Origin: Azohydromonas lata NBRC 102462
GTDB taxonomy: Bacteria; Pseudomonadota; Gammaproteobacteria; Burkholderiales; Burkholderiaceae_C
Length of the DNA: 64,000 bases
Direction: 5' to 3'
Assembly (NCBI RefSeq): GCF_001571085.1
Contig: NZ_BCTC01000017.1
Span: 1 to 64,000, forward strand
Shown: positions 47,532 through 57,288 of the stretch, one piece after another
Numbering within the stretch: position 1 is the stretch's first letter
Layout of the letters: every line of letters begins with the position of its first letter
Made by a program: the position numbers and the translations under genes
Notes under the pieces: model-generated
Told to the model about the DNA's origin: nothing
Seen by the model: only the letters and a program-made list of their open reading frames with translations
The model's database searches: none

Positions 47532-48089
47532 TCAGGCCGCCAGGAAGGTCTTGCGGTAGTGCAGCAGCTCGTCGATGGACTCGTGGATGTCGGCCAGCGC
47601 GGTGTGCTTCTGTGCCTTCTTGAAGCCTTCGAGCGCGGCGGGCTTCCAGCGCTTGGCCAGCTCTTTGAGCGTGCTCACGTCCAGGTTGCGGTAGTGGAAG
47701 AAGGATTCCAGCTGCGGCATGTAGTTGGCGAGGAAGCGCCGGTCCTGGCAGATGGAGTTGCCGCACATGGGGCTCTTGCCCGCGCCCACGTACTGCTTGA
47801 GCCATTCGATAACGGCGGCCTGCGCCTGCGCCTCGTCCACGGTGGAGGCTTTCACGCGGTCGATCAGGCCGCTGCGCCCGTGGGTGCCCTTGTTCCACGC
47901 GTCCATGGCGTCCAGCGCGGCGTCGCTCTGGTGGATGGCGAACACCGGGCCTTCGGCACGCTGGGTGAGTTGGGCGTCGGTGACAACCACGGCGATCTCG
48001 ATGATGCGGTCGCGGTCGGGGTAAAGGCCGGTCATCTCCAGATCGATCCAGATCAGGTTCTGGTCGCTGGCGGCGAGCTCGGTCGTCAT
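47532..48089 (-). CDS. orn: oligoribonuclease
   Basis: 185 aa, DEDDh exonuclease: [20 protein letters not shown] (D, E), [14 protein letters not shown] and the catalytic [14 protein letters not shown] (H, D). Orn degrades dinucleotides including pGpG and is usually essential. It is divergent from the M48 protease gene with 62 bp between starts, a common betaproteobacterial neighbourhood with rsgA. Confidence 0.96.
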   Translation of the reverse strand: MTTELAASDQNLIWIDLEMTGLYPDRDRIIEIAVVVTDAQLTQRAEGPVFAIHQSDAALDAMDAWNKGTHGRSGLIDRVKASTVDEAQAQAAVIEWLKQYVGAGKSPMCGNSICQDRRFLANYMPQLESFFHYRNLDVSTLKELAKRWKPAALEGFKKAQKHTALADIHESIDELLHYRKTFLAA

Positions 48090-48151
48090 GGGAAAAGGTC
48101 CTCGTGGGCTGTATTTGAGGGGGCAATTGTCGCAGCCCTACACTTGACACC

Positions 48152-49414
48152 ATGTCTGCCTTGACCCTGCTCTTCGCAGGCGCCGTGCTGTTGGCGCTGC
48201 TGCTGAAACTCTGGCTGGCCACGCGCCAGATGCGCCACGTGGCCCTGCACCGCGACAGGGTGCCGGCGGCGTTCGCGGGGTCGGTGTCCTTGCAGGCGCA
48301 TCGGCGCGCGGCCGACTACACGCTGGCGCGCGGGCGCTTCGGCCTGCTGCAGGCGGCCTTCAGCTCGGCGCTGCTGCTGGTGTGGACGCTGCTCGGCGGC
48401 CTGGACGCGCTCAACGTGGCCGTCCGCGACACGGTGCAGCCCCTGTTGGGCGACATGGGCTACCAGCTCGCGCTGCTGGCGGCCTTTGCCGTGATCGGCG
48501 CGGTGCTGGACCTGCCCTTCGACCTCTACCGCACCTTCGTGCTGGAGCAGCGCTTCGGCTTCAACCGCATGACCTGGAAGCTCTATTTGGGCGACCAGCT
48601 CAAGGGTGTGCTGGTGGGCGTGGTCGTGGGCCTGCCGCTGGCGGCGCTGGTGCTGTGGATCATGGGCGCCACGGGCAGCCTGTGGTGGCTGTGGGCCTGG
48701 GTGGCGTGGACGGTGTTTCAACTGCTGGCGCTGGTGCTCTACCCCACGCTGATCGCGCCGCTGTTCAACCGCTTCACGCCGCTGCCTGACGGCGAGCTCA
48801 AGGCGCAGGTGCAGGGGCTGATGAGCCGCTGCGGCTTCGCGGCCAAGGGCTTGTTCGTGATGGACGGCAGCCGCCGCTCCGCCCATGCCAACGCCTACTT
48901 CACCGGCTTGGGCGCGGCCAAGCGCGTGGTGTTCTTCGACACGCTGCTGTCCAAGCTCAACGGCAACGAGATTGCCGCCGTGCTCGCGCACGAGCTGGGC
49001 CACTACAAGCACCGCCATGTGCTCAAGCGCATGCTGCTGGTCTTCGGCCTGAGCCTGGCGGGCCTGGCGCTGCTGGGCTGGCTGGCGTCCAGCGCCGGCT
49101 TCTACACCGGCCTGGGCGTGCGCCCCAGCCTGGATGCGCCCAACGACGCGCTGGCGCTGCTGCTGTTCATGCTGGCGCTGCCGCCCTTCATGTTCCTGAT
49201 CTCGCCGCTGGGCGCGCGGCTGTCGCGCCGCCACGAGTTCGAGGCCGACGCCTACGCCTGCGCGCAGGCCGACGGCCGCGACCTGGCCAACGCCCTGCTC
49301 AAGCTGCACGAGGACAACGCCGCCACGCTCACGCCCGACCCGCTGTACGCGCGCTTCTACTACTCGCATCCCCCGGCCACCGAGCGCCTGGCGGCCCTGC
49401 GCGCGCAGTCCTGA
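48152..49414 (+). CDS. M48-family membrane metalloprotease (Ste24-like)
   Basis: 420 aa with several membrane segments (e.g. SALTLLFAGAVLLALLLKLW and VVGLPLAALVLWIMGA). The zinc site is HExxH in LAHELGHYKHRH with the third ligand in HEFEADAYACAQA. The N-terminal domain RTFVLEQRFGFNRMTWKLYL marks the Ste24/CAAX protease type. Bacterial homologues act in membrane protein quality control. rsgA follows after one base, implying one transcript. Confidence 0.92.
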   Translation: MSALTLLFAGAVLLALLLKLWLATRQMRHVALHRDRVPAAFAGSVSLQAHRRAADYTLARGRFGLLQAAFSSALLLVWTLLGGLDALNVAVRDTVQPLLGDMGYQLALLAAFAVIGAVLDLPFDLYRTFVLEQRFGFNRMTWKLYLGDQLKGVLVGVVVGLPLAALVLWIMGATGSLWWLWAWVAWTVFQLLALVLYPTLIAPLFNRFTPLPDGELKAQVQGLMSRCGFAAKGLFVMDGSRRSAHANAYFTGLGAAKRVVFFDTLLSKLNGNEIAAVLAHELGHYKHRHVLKRMLLVFGLSLAGLALLGWLASSAGFYTGLGVRPSLDAPNDALALLLFMLALPPFMFLISPLGARLSRRHEFEADAYACAQADGRDLANALLKLHEDNAATLTPDPLYARFYYSHPPATERLAALRAQS

Positions 49415-49415
49415 C

Positions 49416-50324
49416 ATGGGGCGGCATACGGAGCTGGATGTCGGCCTGGTCGTGACGGCCCATGGCCGCCACGTGATGGTGGAGACGCCCGACGGCGCGC
49501 GCGTGCAATGCCACCTGCGCGGCAAGAAGAGCGAGTGCGTGGTGGGCGACCGCGTGCGCTGGCAGGCCAGCGGCGACGAGGGCGTGGTCGAGCACGTCGA
49601 GCCGAGGCGCAACCTGCTCATGCGGCAGGACGAGTGGCGCACCAAGTCCTTCGCCGCCAACCTGGACCAGATCCTGGTGCTGGTGGCCGGCGAGCCCATG
49701 TTCAGCGAGTCGCAGCTCAGCCGCGCACTGATCGCCGCCGAGACCGCCGGCATTCCCGTGCGCGTGCTGCTCAACAAGGCCGAGCTGCCGCAGGCCGAAG
49801 CTGCGCGCGAGCGGCTGCAGCCCTACCGCGACATGGGCGTGCAGGTGCTGGAGGCCTCGCTCAAGACGCGGCCGCAAGAGTCGCGCGAGCTGCTGCGGCC
49901 GCTGCTGCAGGAGTCCGCCACGCTGGTGCTGGGCCCCAGCGGCACGGGCAAGAGCACGCTGGTCAACCTCATGGTGCAGGACGCGCAGGCACAGGTGGGC
50001 GACATCTCGCAGGCGCTCAATTCCGGCCGCCACACCACCACCACCACGCGCTGGTACTGGCTGGACCCGGCCGTGCGCCATGGCGCGCTGCTGGACTCGC
50101 CCGGCTTCCAGGAATTCGGCCTGCGCCACGTCAGCGCCGAGGAGCTGCCCAGGCTCATGCCGGACCTGCGCGCGCATCTGCCGGACTGCCGCTTCTACAA
50201 CTGCACGCACCGCCACGAGCCCGGCTGCGGCGTGCGCGCGGCCGTGGAGCGCGGCGAGATCGCCGCCAGCCGCTACCGCATCTACGGCGAGATCCGCGAG
50301 GAGCTGGAACGCACGAAGTGGTGA
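49416..50324 (+). CDS. rsgA: ribosome small subunit-dependent GTPase A
   Basis: 302 aa. The circularly permuted order is visible: an OB-fold N-terminus, then G4 (LNKAEL), then G1 (GPSGTGKST), G2 (RHTTTTTRWY) and G3 (LDSPGF), then a Zn knuckle CRFYNCTHRHEPGC. It matures the 30S subunit. The ATG at 49416 is one base after the protease stop. Confidence 0.96.
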   Translation: MGRHTELDVGLVVTAHGRHVMVETPDGARVQCHLRGKKSECVVGDRVRWQASGDEGVVEHVEPRRNLLMRQDEWRTKSFAANLDQILVLVAGEPMFSESQLSRALIAAETAGIPVRVLLNKAELPQAEAARERLQPYRDMGVQVLEASLKTRPQESRELLRPLLQESATLVLGPSGTGKSTLVNLMVQDAQAQVGDISQALNSGRHTTTTTRWYWLDPAVRHGALLDSPGFQEFGLRHVSAEELPRLMPDLRAHLPDCRFYNCTHRHEPGCGVRAAVERGEIAASRYRIYGEIREELERTKW

Positions 50325-50380
50325 GCCTGCGGCTCAGCCACCGGCCCTGAGCGGACGCCGGGGCCGCAGCAGCGCAGCCG

Positions 50381-51370
50381 TCAGCCGAGCACGTTGGCCA
50401 GCGTCAGCAGCGCCAGCAGCAGCAGCCACAGCACCACCGAGCGCCACACCAGGCCCACGATGCTTTGCAGGTGGCCGGGCTGCGGCGGCAGCCCCGGCGT
50501 GGAGCCCAGCGAGCCTTCGATCTCGCCACCCGCACCCACCTGGAACGTCTTGCTGCGGTCCGGCGTGATGCCGGGTGCGGCGCTGCCGCCGAGCTGCACG
50601 CCCAGGGCGCCCGCGGCGGCGGCAAGGATGATGCCTTCGTTGTGGTGCACCCACAGCCCGGCGTCGCGCCGCCAGCCGTTGACGGCTTCCTCGAAGTTGC
50701 CCACCACGGCGAAGCCGAAGGCCGTCATGCGCGCGGGCACGTGGTCTATGCCGGTGAAGAGCTGCTGCGACAGGCCCATGAGCCTGTCGTTGGCCGGCGC
50801 CCCCAGGCTGCGGCTCTTGAAGGCCCAATAGCGGCCGGCGAACTCGGCCATGCGGTAGAGCACCGCGCCGGCCGGGCCCAGGCCCAGCGAGGACAGCAGG
50901 ACGAACCAGAAGAACACGCCGAACACGTGGCGGTGCGCAGCCAGCAGCGCGTGCTCGATGACGTGGCGCAGCAGTTCCGTGCGCGGCAGCTCGCTGGTAT
51001 CCAGGTGGCGCCACTCGGCCAGCAGGCGGCGCGCTTCGTTCTCGTCGCCGCGGTCCAGCGCGTCGCGGATGTCGGTGAAGAAATGGCTGAACTGCCGAAA
51101 GCCCAGCGTGAGGTAGAGCACCAGCACGTCGAAGGCCAGGCCCACCAGCGCGCTCAGGTGCGCGATGCCCGCGTACAGCGCCGCCACCAGCAGCGTGGGC
51201 GCCACCACCGTGACGCCCCACACCACCCAGGCGTGATGCTCGCGCCCGGCGTCGAAATTGCGTCCGGTCCAGCGCACCCAGGTGATCAGGGCGTCGTGAA
51301 TGCGATTGTCACGAGGCAGCGGCTTGAGCTGCTCGATCAGAAGGGCCAGCAGGACGGCGAAGAAACTCAT
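50381..51370 (-). CDS. CobD/CbiB-family membrane protein
   Basis: 329 aa with five or more membrane segments and the CobD/CbiB opening LLALLIEQLKPLP plus the late segments MTAFGFAVVGNFEEAVNGW and GIILAAAAGALGVQLGG. True CbiB makes adenosylcobinamide phosphate; short divergent forms such as this one are found in betaproteobacteria without cobalamin clusters and may have another role. It is 70 bp downstream of the Nudix gene on the same strand. Confidence 0.8.
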   Translation of the reverse strand: MSFFAVLLALLIEQLKPLPRDNRIHDALITWVRWTGRNFDAGREHHAWVVWGVTVVAPTLLVAALYAGIAHLSALVGLAFDVLVLYLTLGFRQFSHFFTDIRDALDRGDENEARRLLAEWRHLDTSELPRTELLRHVIEHALLAAHRHVFGVFFWFVLLSSLGLGPAGAVLYRMAEFAGRYWAFKSRSLGAPANDRLMGLSQQLFTGIDHVPARMTAFGFAVVGNFEEAVNGWRRDAGLWVHHNEGIILAAAAGALGVQLGGSAAPGITPDRSKTFQVGAGGEIEGSLGSTPGLPPQPGHLQSIVGLVWRSVVLWLLLLALLTLANVLG

Positions 51371-51440
51371 CGCCGCGGATCATACCGACGGCAACACCCT
51401 CTTCCGGTGCCCAGGCAACGGCTGGAACACGGTGCTGCGC

Positions 51441-52124
51441 TCAGGCCGCGAGAAAGCGGTAAAGGTTGCGCAGCATCGCGGCGGTAGCGCCCCAGATGAA
51501 GTATTCGCGCCGGCTGCCGCTGGCCGTCCAGGGCATGGACAGGAACTGCCGCGGCGCGCCGTCAAGCTCGATGTGGTGGCGGCGGTGGTGGGCCGGCGTC
51601 ATCAGCCACGCCAGCGGCACCTCGAAGGCTTCGGCCACTTCGAACGCGTCCAGGCGCAGCTCGTAGGGCGCGCGCAGCAGCCCAACCACGGGCGTGACGC
51701 GAAAGGCGGTGATGGTGGTATAGGCCGGCAGCGACCCGATGACTTCCACCTGCGCCGGCTCCAGGCCCACCTCCTCCTGCGCCTCGCGCAGCGCGGTGAA
51801 CACGGCGTCGGCATCGCTGGGCTCGGCACGGCCGCCGGGGAAGCTGATCTGCCCCGCATGCGCATTCAAATGCGCCGTGCGCTGCGTCAGCAGCACGTGC
51901 AGCGAGCCGTCGCCGTGCTCGACCAGCGGCACCAGCACGGAGGCATCCGCCTTCACGGGCAAGCCCTCCCGGCCGTCCGCGCGGGTCTCGGGCTGCCAGG
52001 GCGGCGGATGCGCGAAGCGCCGGCGCAGCGCGGCAGCCGTGAGCGCGTCGGCCGGCACGGCGGGCAGGTGTTCGTCCATGCCGATCACGGGCACCGACTG
52101 GGGATCGAGGATCAAAGTGGCCAT
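51441..52124 (-). CDS. Nudix hydrolase, CoA-pyrophosphatase type
   Basis: 227 aa. The Nudix box is GGRAEPSDADAVFTALREAQ followed by EEVGL, and the upstream LLTQRTAHLNAHAGQISFPG is the UPF0035/CoAse motif. The enzyme cleaves CoA to 3',5'-ADP and phosphopantetheine in characterised members. The start at 52124 gives the family N-terminus; longer frames upstream run into rplS. It lies after the rplS terminator and before the CobD-like gene. Confidence 0.88.
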   Translation of the reverse strand: MATLILDPQSVPVIGMDEHLPAVPADALTAAALRRRFAHPPPWQPETRADGREGLPVKADASVLVPLVEHGDGSLHVLLTQRTAHLNAHAGQISFPGGRAEPSDADAVFTALREAQEEVGLEPAQVEVIGSLPAYTTITAFRVTPVVGLLRAPYELRLDAFEVAEAFEVPLAWLMTPAHHRRHHIELDGAPRQFLSMPWTASGSRREYFIWGATAAMLRNLYRFLAA

Positions 52125-52200
52125 GGCACGAGCATAGGCGCCCGCCGCAAAAACCCGGCGCCGGGCGCCCAAGCGGAATTCGGCTAAGGCGCGGCGGAAA

Positions 52201-52228
52201 AACAAAAAGCCGCCCCGGAGGGCGGCTT
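52201..52228 (-). terminator. terminator of the rpsP-rplS operon
   Basis: Nine-bp stem AAGCCGCCC (52207-52215) and GGGCGGCTT (52220-52228), four-base loop. On the minus strand it is followed by a TTTTT-G-TT run. It sits 70 bp after the rplS stop. Confidence 0.88.
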
Positions 52229-52297
52229 CGTCGCCGGCACGGGGCCGGCTTGTGGAGGCGGGCGACGCAGGCCGCGGTCGCCTCCACGGCTGGGCAA

Positions 52298-52651
52298 TTA
52301 AGCCAGCTTTTCCTTGATGCGGGCCGACTTGCCGCTGCGCTGGCGCAGGTAGTACAGCTTGGCGCGGCGCACGTCGCCACGGCGCTTGACGTCGATGCTG
52401 GCGATCAGCGGGCTGTACAGCTGGAACGTACGCTCCACGCCTTCGCCGCTGGAGATCTTGCGGACGATGAAGCTGCTGTTCAGGCCACGGTTGCGCTTGG
52501 CAATCACGACACCTTCGTAAGCCTGCACGCGCTTGCGGGTGCCTTCGACCACGTTCACGTTCACGATCACGGTGTCGCCAGGCGCGAAGGCCGGGATGGT
52601 CTTGTTCAGGCGAGCAATTTCTTCCTGCTCGAGGGTCTGGATCAGGTCCAT
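52298..52651 (-). CDS. rplS: 50S ribosomal protein L19
   Basis: 117 aa, starting [20 protein letters not shown], with the typical [40 protein letters not shown] and [17 protein letters not shown]19 sits at the 30S-50S interface. GGAG lies eight bases before the ATG. It is the last gene of the rpsP-rimM-trmD-rplS operon. Confidence 0.97.
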   Translation of the reverse strand: MDLIQTLEQEEIARLNKTIPAFAPGDTVIVNVNVVEGTRKRVQAYEGVVIAKRNRGLNSSFIVRKISSGEGVERTFQLYSPLIASIDVKRRGDVRRAKLYYLRQRSGKSARIKEKLA

Positions 52652-52815
52652 GGGGTTCTCCAAGGGATCGTGCCGGCACGTCGGTTGTTCAGCAGCACCG
52701 GTCAGGATGACCGGCACGGCCTGCGAAAGAATTTCGCCCGGCAGAGGATCGAAAAGCCTTTGATTATATCCCAAGCAACGGGGGCTTCTTGGAGCACCCC
52801 GGCGCCGGCACAAGG

Positions 52816-53616
52816 TTATGGCGCGGCGTCGAGCTTGAGCGAGCGCAGGAAACGCTCGTCTTCCTTGCTCAGCCGCCCGGCGGCGCGCGCCGCTTCGATC
52901 AGGTCGACCCTGCGCCGCGCCGTGATTTCCAGCGAGCGCTCGCGGCGCCAGCGCGCGATGCGGCCATGGTGGCCAGAGAGCAGCACGTCCGGCACCGCGT
53001 CCACGCCGCCGTCGGCACGCGGCAGTTGCTCGGGGCGGCTGTAGTGCGGGCAGTCGAGCAGGCCGTCTTCGAAGCTGTCCTGCTGGTGCGAGGCGGCGTC
53101 CTGCAGCACACCGGGCTGCAGCCGCGCCACGGCATCCAGCAGCGCCAGCGCGGGCAGCTCGCCGCCCGAGAGCACGAAGTCGCCCAGGCTGACTTCCAGG
53201 TCCACGTGGCGGTCCAGGAAACGCTGGTCTATGCCCTCGTAGCGGCCGCACAGCAGCACGGCGCCAGAGCCGGCGGCGATCTCGCGCACCAGCGCCTGGT
53301 CGAGCTTGCGGCCCGTGGGCGAGAAGTGGATCAGGGGCGCGCGGGGCGCTGCACCCTCACCTTCGCCCGCCTCCTGCGCGCGCGCACCGCGCACGGCGGA
53401 CAGAGCACGCTCCAGCGGCGGGGCCATCATCACCATGCCGGGGCCGCCGCCGAAGGGGCGATCGTCCACGCGGCGGTAGTTGCCCTCGGCAAAGTCGCGC
53501 AGCGGCCAGAGTTTCAACTGCAACGATCCGCCGGCGTAGGCGCGGCGCGTCACGCCGACTTCCAGGTGCGGCGCGAACAGCTCGGGAAACAGGGTGATGA
53601 CGTCGAAGCGCAGCAC
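52816..53616 (-). CDS. trmD: tRNA (guanine-N1)-methyltransferase
   Basis: 266 aa, SPOUT-fold enzyme with the trefoil-knot SAM site: [31 protein letters not shown] and [11 protein letters not shown]. It methylates G37 of tRNAs to prevent frameshifting. The start is GTG at 53616; no in-frame ATG is available upstream. A Glu/Gly/Ala-rich insert ([16 protein letters not shown]) near residues 79-94 is longer than in E. coli, as in other Burkholderiales. Confidence 0.96.
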   Translation of the reverse strand: MLRFDVITLFPELFAPHLEVGVTRRAYAGGSLQLKLWPLRDFAEGNYRRVDDRPFGGGPGMVMMAPPLERALSAVRGARAQEAGEGEGAAPRAPLIHFSPTGRKLDQALVREIAAGSGAVLLCGRYEGIDQRFLDRHVDLEVSLGDFVLSGGELPALALLDAVARLQPGVLQDAASHQQDSFEDGLLDCPHYSRPEQLPRADGGVDAVPDVLLSGHHGRIARWRRERSLEITARRRVDLIEAARAAGRLSKEDERFLRSLKLDAAP

Positions 53617-53652
53617 GGCTTGAGGCCGGCGCCGCGCGCGGCGCCGGATGCG

Positions 53653-54237
53653 TCAGTAGTCGGCGCCCCAGTCGACCGTGATGCGCTTTTGCGCCAGGTC
53701 CACCTGGTCGATGTAGGCGGCAACGAAGGGGATGAGCCGCTCGGCCTCCAGCTCGGTCATGCCCGCGGGCACTTCCTTGGGCTTGATGCGCAGCACGCTG
53801 TGCGGGCCGGTGGCGAGCAGATCGGTGACCGTGCCCAGGGCAACGCCCTCGCGGTTCACCACGTCCAGGCCGATGAGGTCGACCCAGTAGTACTCGCCCT
53901 CTTCGGCGGTAGGGAAGCTCGCGCGCGAGACGAACACCCGCGCGCCCTTGAGCGCCTCGGCCGCGTTGCGGTCAGGCACTTCCTGTGCGCTGGCAACCAC
54001 CCCGTCGCCATGCTCGCGCGCGGCGGTGATCTTCAGCAGTGGGGGGAATGTGGTCGCGGCGGCGGCCGGCAGCCGCTCAGGTGGCTGCAGGAACCAGCGC
54101 CGCGAGGAAAACAGCGCCTGCGGATCGCCCGCGTAGGGCTGGACCTTGATCCAGCCCTTGATGCCCCAGGGCCCCGTCACGCGGCCCACTTCAACCGCGT
54201 CTTCAGGCCAGGTGGGCTCGGGGGGCGTCCAGGACAT
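53653..54237 (-). CDS. rimM: 16S rRNA processing protein RimM
   Basis: 194 aa: an N-terminal beta-barrel (VEVGRVTGPWGIKGWIKVQP) and a PRC-barrel (YYWVDLIGLDVVNREGVALG, PKEVPAGMTE, LIPFVAAYIDQVDL). It binds S19 and aids 30S head assembly. It lies between rpsP and trmD with gaps of about 35 bp on both sides. Confidence 0.95.
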   Translation of the reverse strand: MSWTPPEPTWPEDAVEVGRVTGPWGIKGWIKVQPYAGDPQALFSSRRWFLQPPERLPAAAATTFPPLLKITAAREHGDGVVASAQEVPDRNAAEALKGARVFVSRASFPTAEEGEYYWVDLIGLDVVNREGVALGTVTDLLATGPHSVLRIKPKEVPAGMTELEAERLIPFVAAYIDQVDLAQKRITVDWGADY

Positions 54238-54272
54238 GGGCGAACGACAACTGCAGGCGCTTGCGGCCGGAA

Positions 54273-54569
54273 TTACTCGGCAGCGGCGGCCGGCTCAGCG
54301 GCAGCGGCGGGGGCGGCACCGGCGGTGGCCTTCTTGGCTTCACCGACCAGACGGGCCACGGTGGGCGACAGTTGGGCACCCACGCCAGCCCAGTAGCTCA
54401 CGCGCTCCAGGGCCACGCGCAGCGGCTGCTCGGCGCCGGAGGCCACGGGGTTGTAGAAGCCCACGCGCTCGATGAAGCGACCGTCGCGGCGCTCGCGCGA
54501 CTCGGCAACCACGATGTTGTAGAAGGGGCGCTTTTTGGAACCGCCGCGGGCCAGACGAATGACGACCAT
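54273..54569 (-). CDS. rpsP: 30S ribosomal protein S16
   Basis: 98 aa, starting [20 protein letters not shown], then [15 protein letters not shown] and the C-terminal [14 protein letters not shown]. The Ala/Pro/Glu tail after residue 80 is variable in the family. First gene of the operon; a consensus -10 lies about 190 bp upstream. Confidence 0.97.
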   Translation of the reverse strand: MVVIRLARGGSKKRPFYNIVVAESRERRDGRFIERVGFYNPVASGAEQPLRVALERVSYWAGVGAQLSPTVARLVGEAKKATAGAAPAAAAEPAAAAE

Positions 54570-54759
54570 GTTTTTGACTCGATGTGCAGGAGAAGACGAT
54601 CGCCGCACCAGGGACACGGGCAGGCCAGGCAGATCGAAACTGTGCCGCGGCGCCTGAAAGCAGCAAATCCCTTTGCAGCACTCCAAACCCACGGCTCGCT
54701 TGTCCGGTGCCGTTAGATACGCGCAAGGCTTCGCAGCCCGGCCAGCACCGAAACCGCGC

Positions 54760-54765
54760 ATTATA
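54760..54765 (-). promoter_or_regulatory. -10 element of the rpsP operon
   Basis: The minus strand reads TATAAT, a full match to the sigma70 -10. No good -35 is visible at 17 bp, so a leader of about 185 nt is inferred on the -10 alone. Confidence 0.45.
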
Positions 54766-54843
54766 AACTGCCCGCCCGCTCCTTTCCCTTGGCCTGCAAG
54801 AAGCACGGCCCTTGAGGAACATTCCCATGCATTCCCGCACGCC

Positions 54844-55335
54844 ATGAGCCCCTTGCCGATCCATCCAGCCGCGCAGGCCGCATTGCCCGCGCGCGGCGCC
54901 TACAAGTCCAAGACGCTGGCGACCTGGATCGCGCTGCTGGGCGGCAGCCTGGGCCTGCACCGCTTCTATCTGCGCGGTTGGCGCGACGTGGCGGGCTGGC
55001 TGCACCCGCTGCCCACGCTGCTTGGGCTGCACGGCGTGCGCCGCATGCTGGAGCTGGGCCAGGACGACCACGCCGCTTGGGCGCTCATTCCGCTGCTTGG
55101 GCTGATGCTGGCGCAGGCCATGCTGTGCGCCATCCTCTACGGCCTCACGCCGGATGAGCGCTGGGACGCGCGCCACAACCCGGGCTGGCCCGTGCAGGAC
55201 ACGCGCTGGGGCCCGGTGCTGGGCGCCATCGCCGGGCTGGCGCTGGGTGCGGGCGTGCTCATGGCCACCGTGGCCTTCAGCGGCCAGCGCTATTTCGAGT
55301 GGCAGGTCGAGCAGGCGCGCCAGCTCAGCCAATGA
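54844..55335 (+). CDS. TM2-domain membrane protein
   Basis: 163 aa with the TM2 signature [25 protein letters not shown] split over two helices, then two more hydrophobic segments ([20 protein letters not shown] and [21 protein letters not shown]). Function unknown. The ATG overlaps as ATGA with the stop of a seven-codon upstream frame (54827-54847) that itself has the better ribosome site (GAGGA), so translation may be coupled. Confidence 0.8.
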   Translation: MSPLPIHPAAQAALPARGAYKSKTLATWIALLGGSLGLHRFYLRGWRDVAGWLHPLPTLLGLHGVRRMLELGQDDHAAWALIPLLGLMLAQAMLCAILYGLTPDERWDARHNPGWPVQDTRWGPVLGAIAGLALGAGVLMATVAFSGQRYFEWQVEQARQLSQ

Positions 55336-55337
55336 AA

Positions 55338-55361
55338 AAGGCCCGCCGGGAGGCGGGCCTT
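55338..55361. terminator. terminator between TM2 gene and pit
   Basis: Ten-bp perfect stem AAGGCCCGCC (55338-55347) and GGCGGGCCTT (55352-55361) with a four-base loop. The longer T run is on the minus strand, so it mainly ends the pit transcript; it also covers the TM2 gene 3' end. Confidence 0.88.
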
Positions 55362-55384
55362 GCGAAGCGGGAAGCCGGCAGCCG

Positions 55385-56395
55385 TCAGAACAGCAGCTCG
55401 CTCACCCAGTAGGACACGGCGGCCACGGCGGCCGCGGACGGGATGGTGAGAATCCAGGCCCACACGATGTTGCCCGCCACGCCCCAGCGCACGGCCGAGG
55501 CGCGCTGCGTGGAGCCCACGCCGACGATGGCGCCGGTGATGGTGTGCGTGGTGGACACCGGCACGCCCAGCGCGGTGGCGAAGAACAGCGTCATCGCGCC
55601 GCCCGTCTCGGCGCAGAAGCCGCCCACGGGCTTGAGCTTGGTCAGGCGCTGGCCCATGGTCTGGACGATGCGCCAGCCGCCGAACATGGTGCCCATGCCG
55701 ATGGCGATGTAGCAGCAGGCGATGACCCACTGCGGCGGCATGCTGTCGCTGGCCGAGGCGTAGCCCGACGAAATGAGCAGCAGCCAGATGATGCCGATGG
55801 TCTTTTGGGCGTCATTGCCGCCGTGGCCCAGCGAGTACAGGCCCGCGGAGAAAAGCTGCAACCGGCGGAACCAGTTGTCCACGCGCAGCGGCGAGCTGCG
55901 CCGGCAGATCCACGACACCGCCACCATCAGCAGCGAGCCCAGCAGGAAGCCCAGCGTGGGCGACACCACGATGAACAGCACCGTCTTGAGCACGCCGGAC
56001 CACACCAGCGGGTCCGGGCCGGCCTTGGCCATGGTGGCGCCCACGATGCCGCCGATGAGCGCGTGCGAGGAGCTCGACGGAATGCCGTAGAGCCAGGTCA
56101 CGACGTTCCACACGATGGCGCCCACCAGGGCGCCGAAGATGACGTGCAGGTCCACCACCGACGGATCGACGATGCCCTTGCCCACGGTGGCCGCCACCTT
56201 GAGCTGGAAGATGCCAATGGCCACCACGTTGAAGAAGGCGGCGAACAGCACGGCCTGCTGGGGCTTGAGCACGCCGGTGGACACGACGGTGGCGATGGAG
56301 TTCGCCGCGTCGTGGAAGCCGTTCATGAAGTCGAACACGAGGGCGAGCAGGACGAGCACTGCCACGACCCAGAAACTGGTCTGGATGGGATCCAT
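55385..56395 (-). CDS. pit: low-affinity inorganic phosphate transporter (PiT family)
   Basis: 336 aa with about ten membrane segments. The two PiT signature repeats are visible: FMNGFHDAANSIATVVSTGV and YSLGHGGNDAQKTIGIIW, plus GIPSSSSHALIGGIVGA and GVPVSTTHTITGAIVGVG. It takes up phosphate with cations. The DUF47 gene lies 31 bp upstream on the same strand, the usual partner. Confidence 0.95.
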   Translation of the reverse strand: MDPIQTSFWVVAVLVLLALVFDFMNGFHDAANSIATVVSTGVLKPQQAVLFAAFFNVVAIGIFQLKVAATVGKGIVDPSVVDLHVIFGALVGAIVWNVVTWLYGIPSSSSHALIGGIVGATMAKAGPDPLVWSGVLKTVLFIVVSPTLGFLLGSLLMVAVSWICRRSSPLRVDNWFRRLQLFSAGLYSLGHGGNDAQKTIGIIWLLLISSGYASASDSMPPQWVIACCYIAIGMGTMFGGWRIVQTMGQRLTKLKPVGGFCAETGGAMTLFFATALGVPVSTTHTITGAIVGVGSTQRASAVRWGVAGNIVWAWILTIPSAAAVAAVSYWVSELLF

Positions 56396-56426
56396 GAGAA
56401 GAGTGAAAAAGCCGGAGCCGGCTTCT

Positions 56427-57074
56427 TCAGGAGTTCTCGAGGACCACGCCCTCGATCAGGTTGGCCACGTCCTCGCAGCGGTCGGAGATGGATTCGAGCT
56501 GCTCGTAGATCGCCTTGAGCTTGATGAGCTCGCGCACGTCGGGCTCCTGGCGGAACAGCTTGGACATGGCGCTGCGCATCACGCGGTCGGCGTCGGATTC
56601 GAGCTTGTCGATCTCCTCGCAGGTCTTGATGGCGGCCTCGGCCACGGCCGGCACGTTGAGCTTGGGCAGCAGCGACACGGCGTGCTGCACGCGCTCGCAG
56701 CACTTGACGCTGAGCTCGGCCAGCGAGCGCAGCTCCTCGGTGACGGCATGCACGTCGTACAGCGCCATGGTCTCGGCCGTGTCCTGCAGCAGGTCCAGCA
56801 CGTCGTCCATGGCGTTGATCAGCGACAGGATCTGTTCGCGATCGATCGGGGTGATGAAGGTCTTGTGCAGCAGCCGGTTGACTTCAGCGGTGACCTTGTC
56901 GGCATCGTGCTCGGCGGAGTCCACGCCGTCGGCGTAGCGCTGGCGCAATGCCGGATCGGCGTAGTTCTCGATCATCAGCATGAAGGCCCGGGAGCCTTCG
57001 GCAATCTTCGCGCCGTGCTGGTTGAACAGCTCGAAGAAATTGCCCTCCTTGGGCAGCAGCTTGGAAAACAGCAT
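56427..57074 (-). CDS. DUF47/PhoU-like protein paired with pit
   Basis: 215 aa, all-helical, beginning MLFSKLLPKEGNFFELFNQH and containing the acidic PhoU-like motifs ADGVDSAEHDADKVTAEV and CEEIDKLESDADRVMRSA. DUF47 proteins act with PiT transporters in phosphate handling. A TAGAAT on the minus strand at 57160-57165 could be the -10. The 214-bp gap upstream holds no gene. Confidence 0.9.
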   Translation of the reverse strand: MLFSKLLPKEGNFFELFNQHGAKIAEGSRAFMLMIENYADPALRQRYADGVDSAEHDADKVTAEVNRLLHKTFITPIDREQILSLINAMDDVLDLLQDTAETMALYDVHAVTEELRSLAELSVKCCERVQHAVSLLPKLNVPAVAEAAIKTCEEIDKLESDADRVMRSAMSKLFRQEPDVRELIKLKAIYEQLESISDRCEDVANLIEGVVLENS

Positions 57075-57288
57075 GTCGTCCTCTCGTCCGGGCCACAAAG
57101 GCCGGCGAGCCGTGGGCGAGCGCAAGCCGCCACGGCTGGGTTCAGTTGGCAAGCCCGCGATTCTATTAGGGGGCCGGTACGGCACCCGGGGTGCCTGGGG
57201 GGGCAAGTCGTCGTGTCTGTGACATTCGCGAGACACGACACCGTGACGTCATGCACGGTGAAAACCGTAACGCGTTGTCAATCCGGCG

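Noticed and set aside
57165-57200. Hairpin GGCACC-CGG-GGTGCC as a terminator of folK
   Set aside because: It lies beyond the folK stop but has no T run on the minus strand and may simply reflect GC-rich leader sequence of the DUF47 gene.
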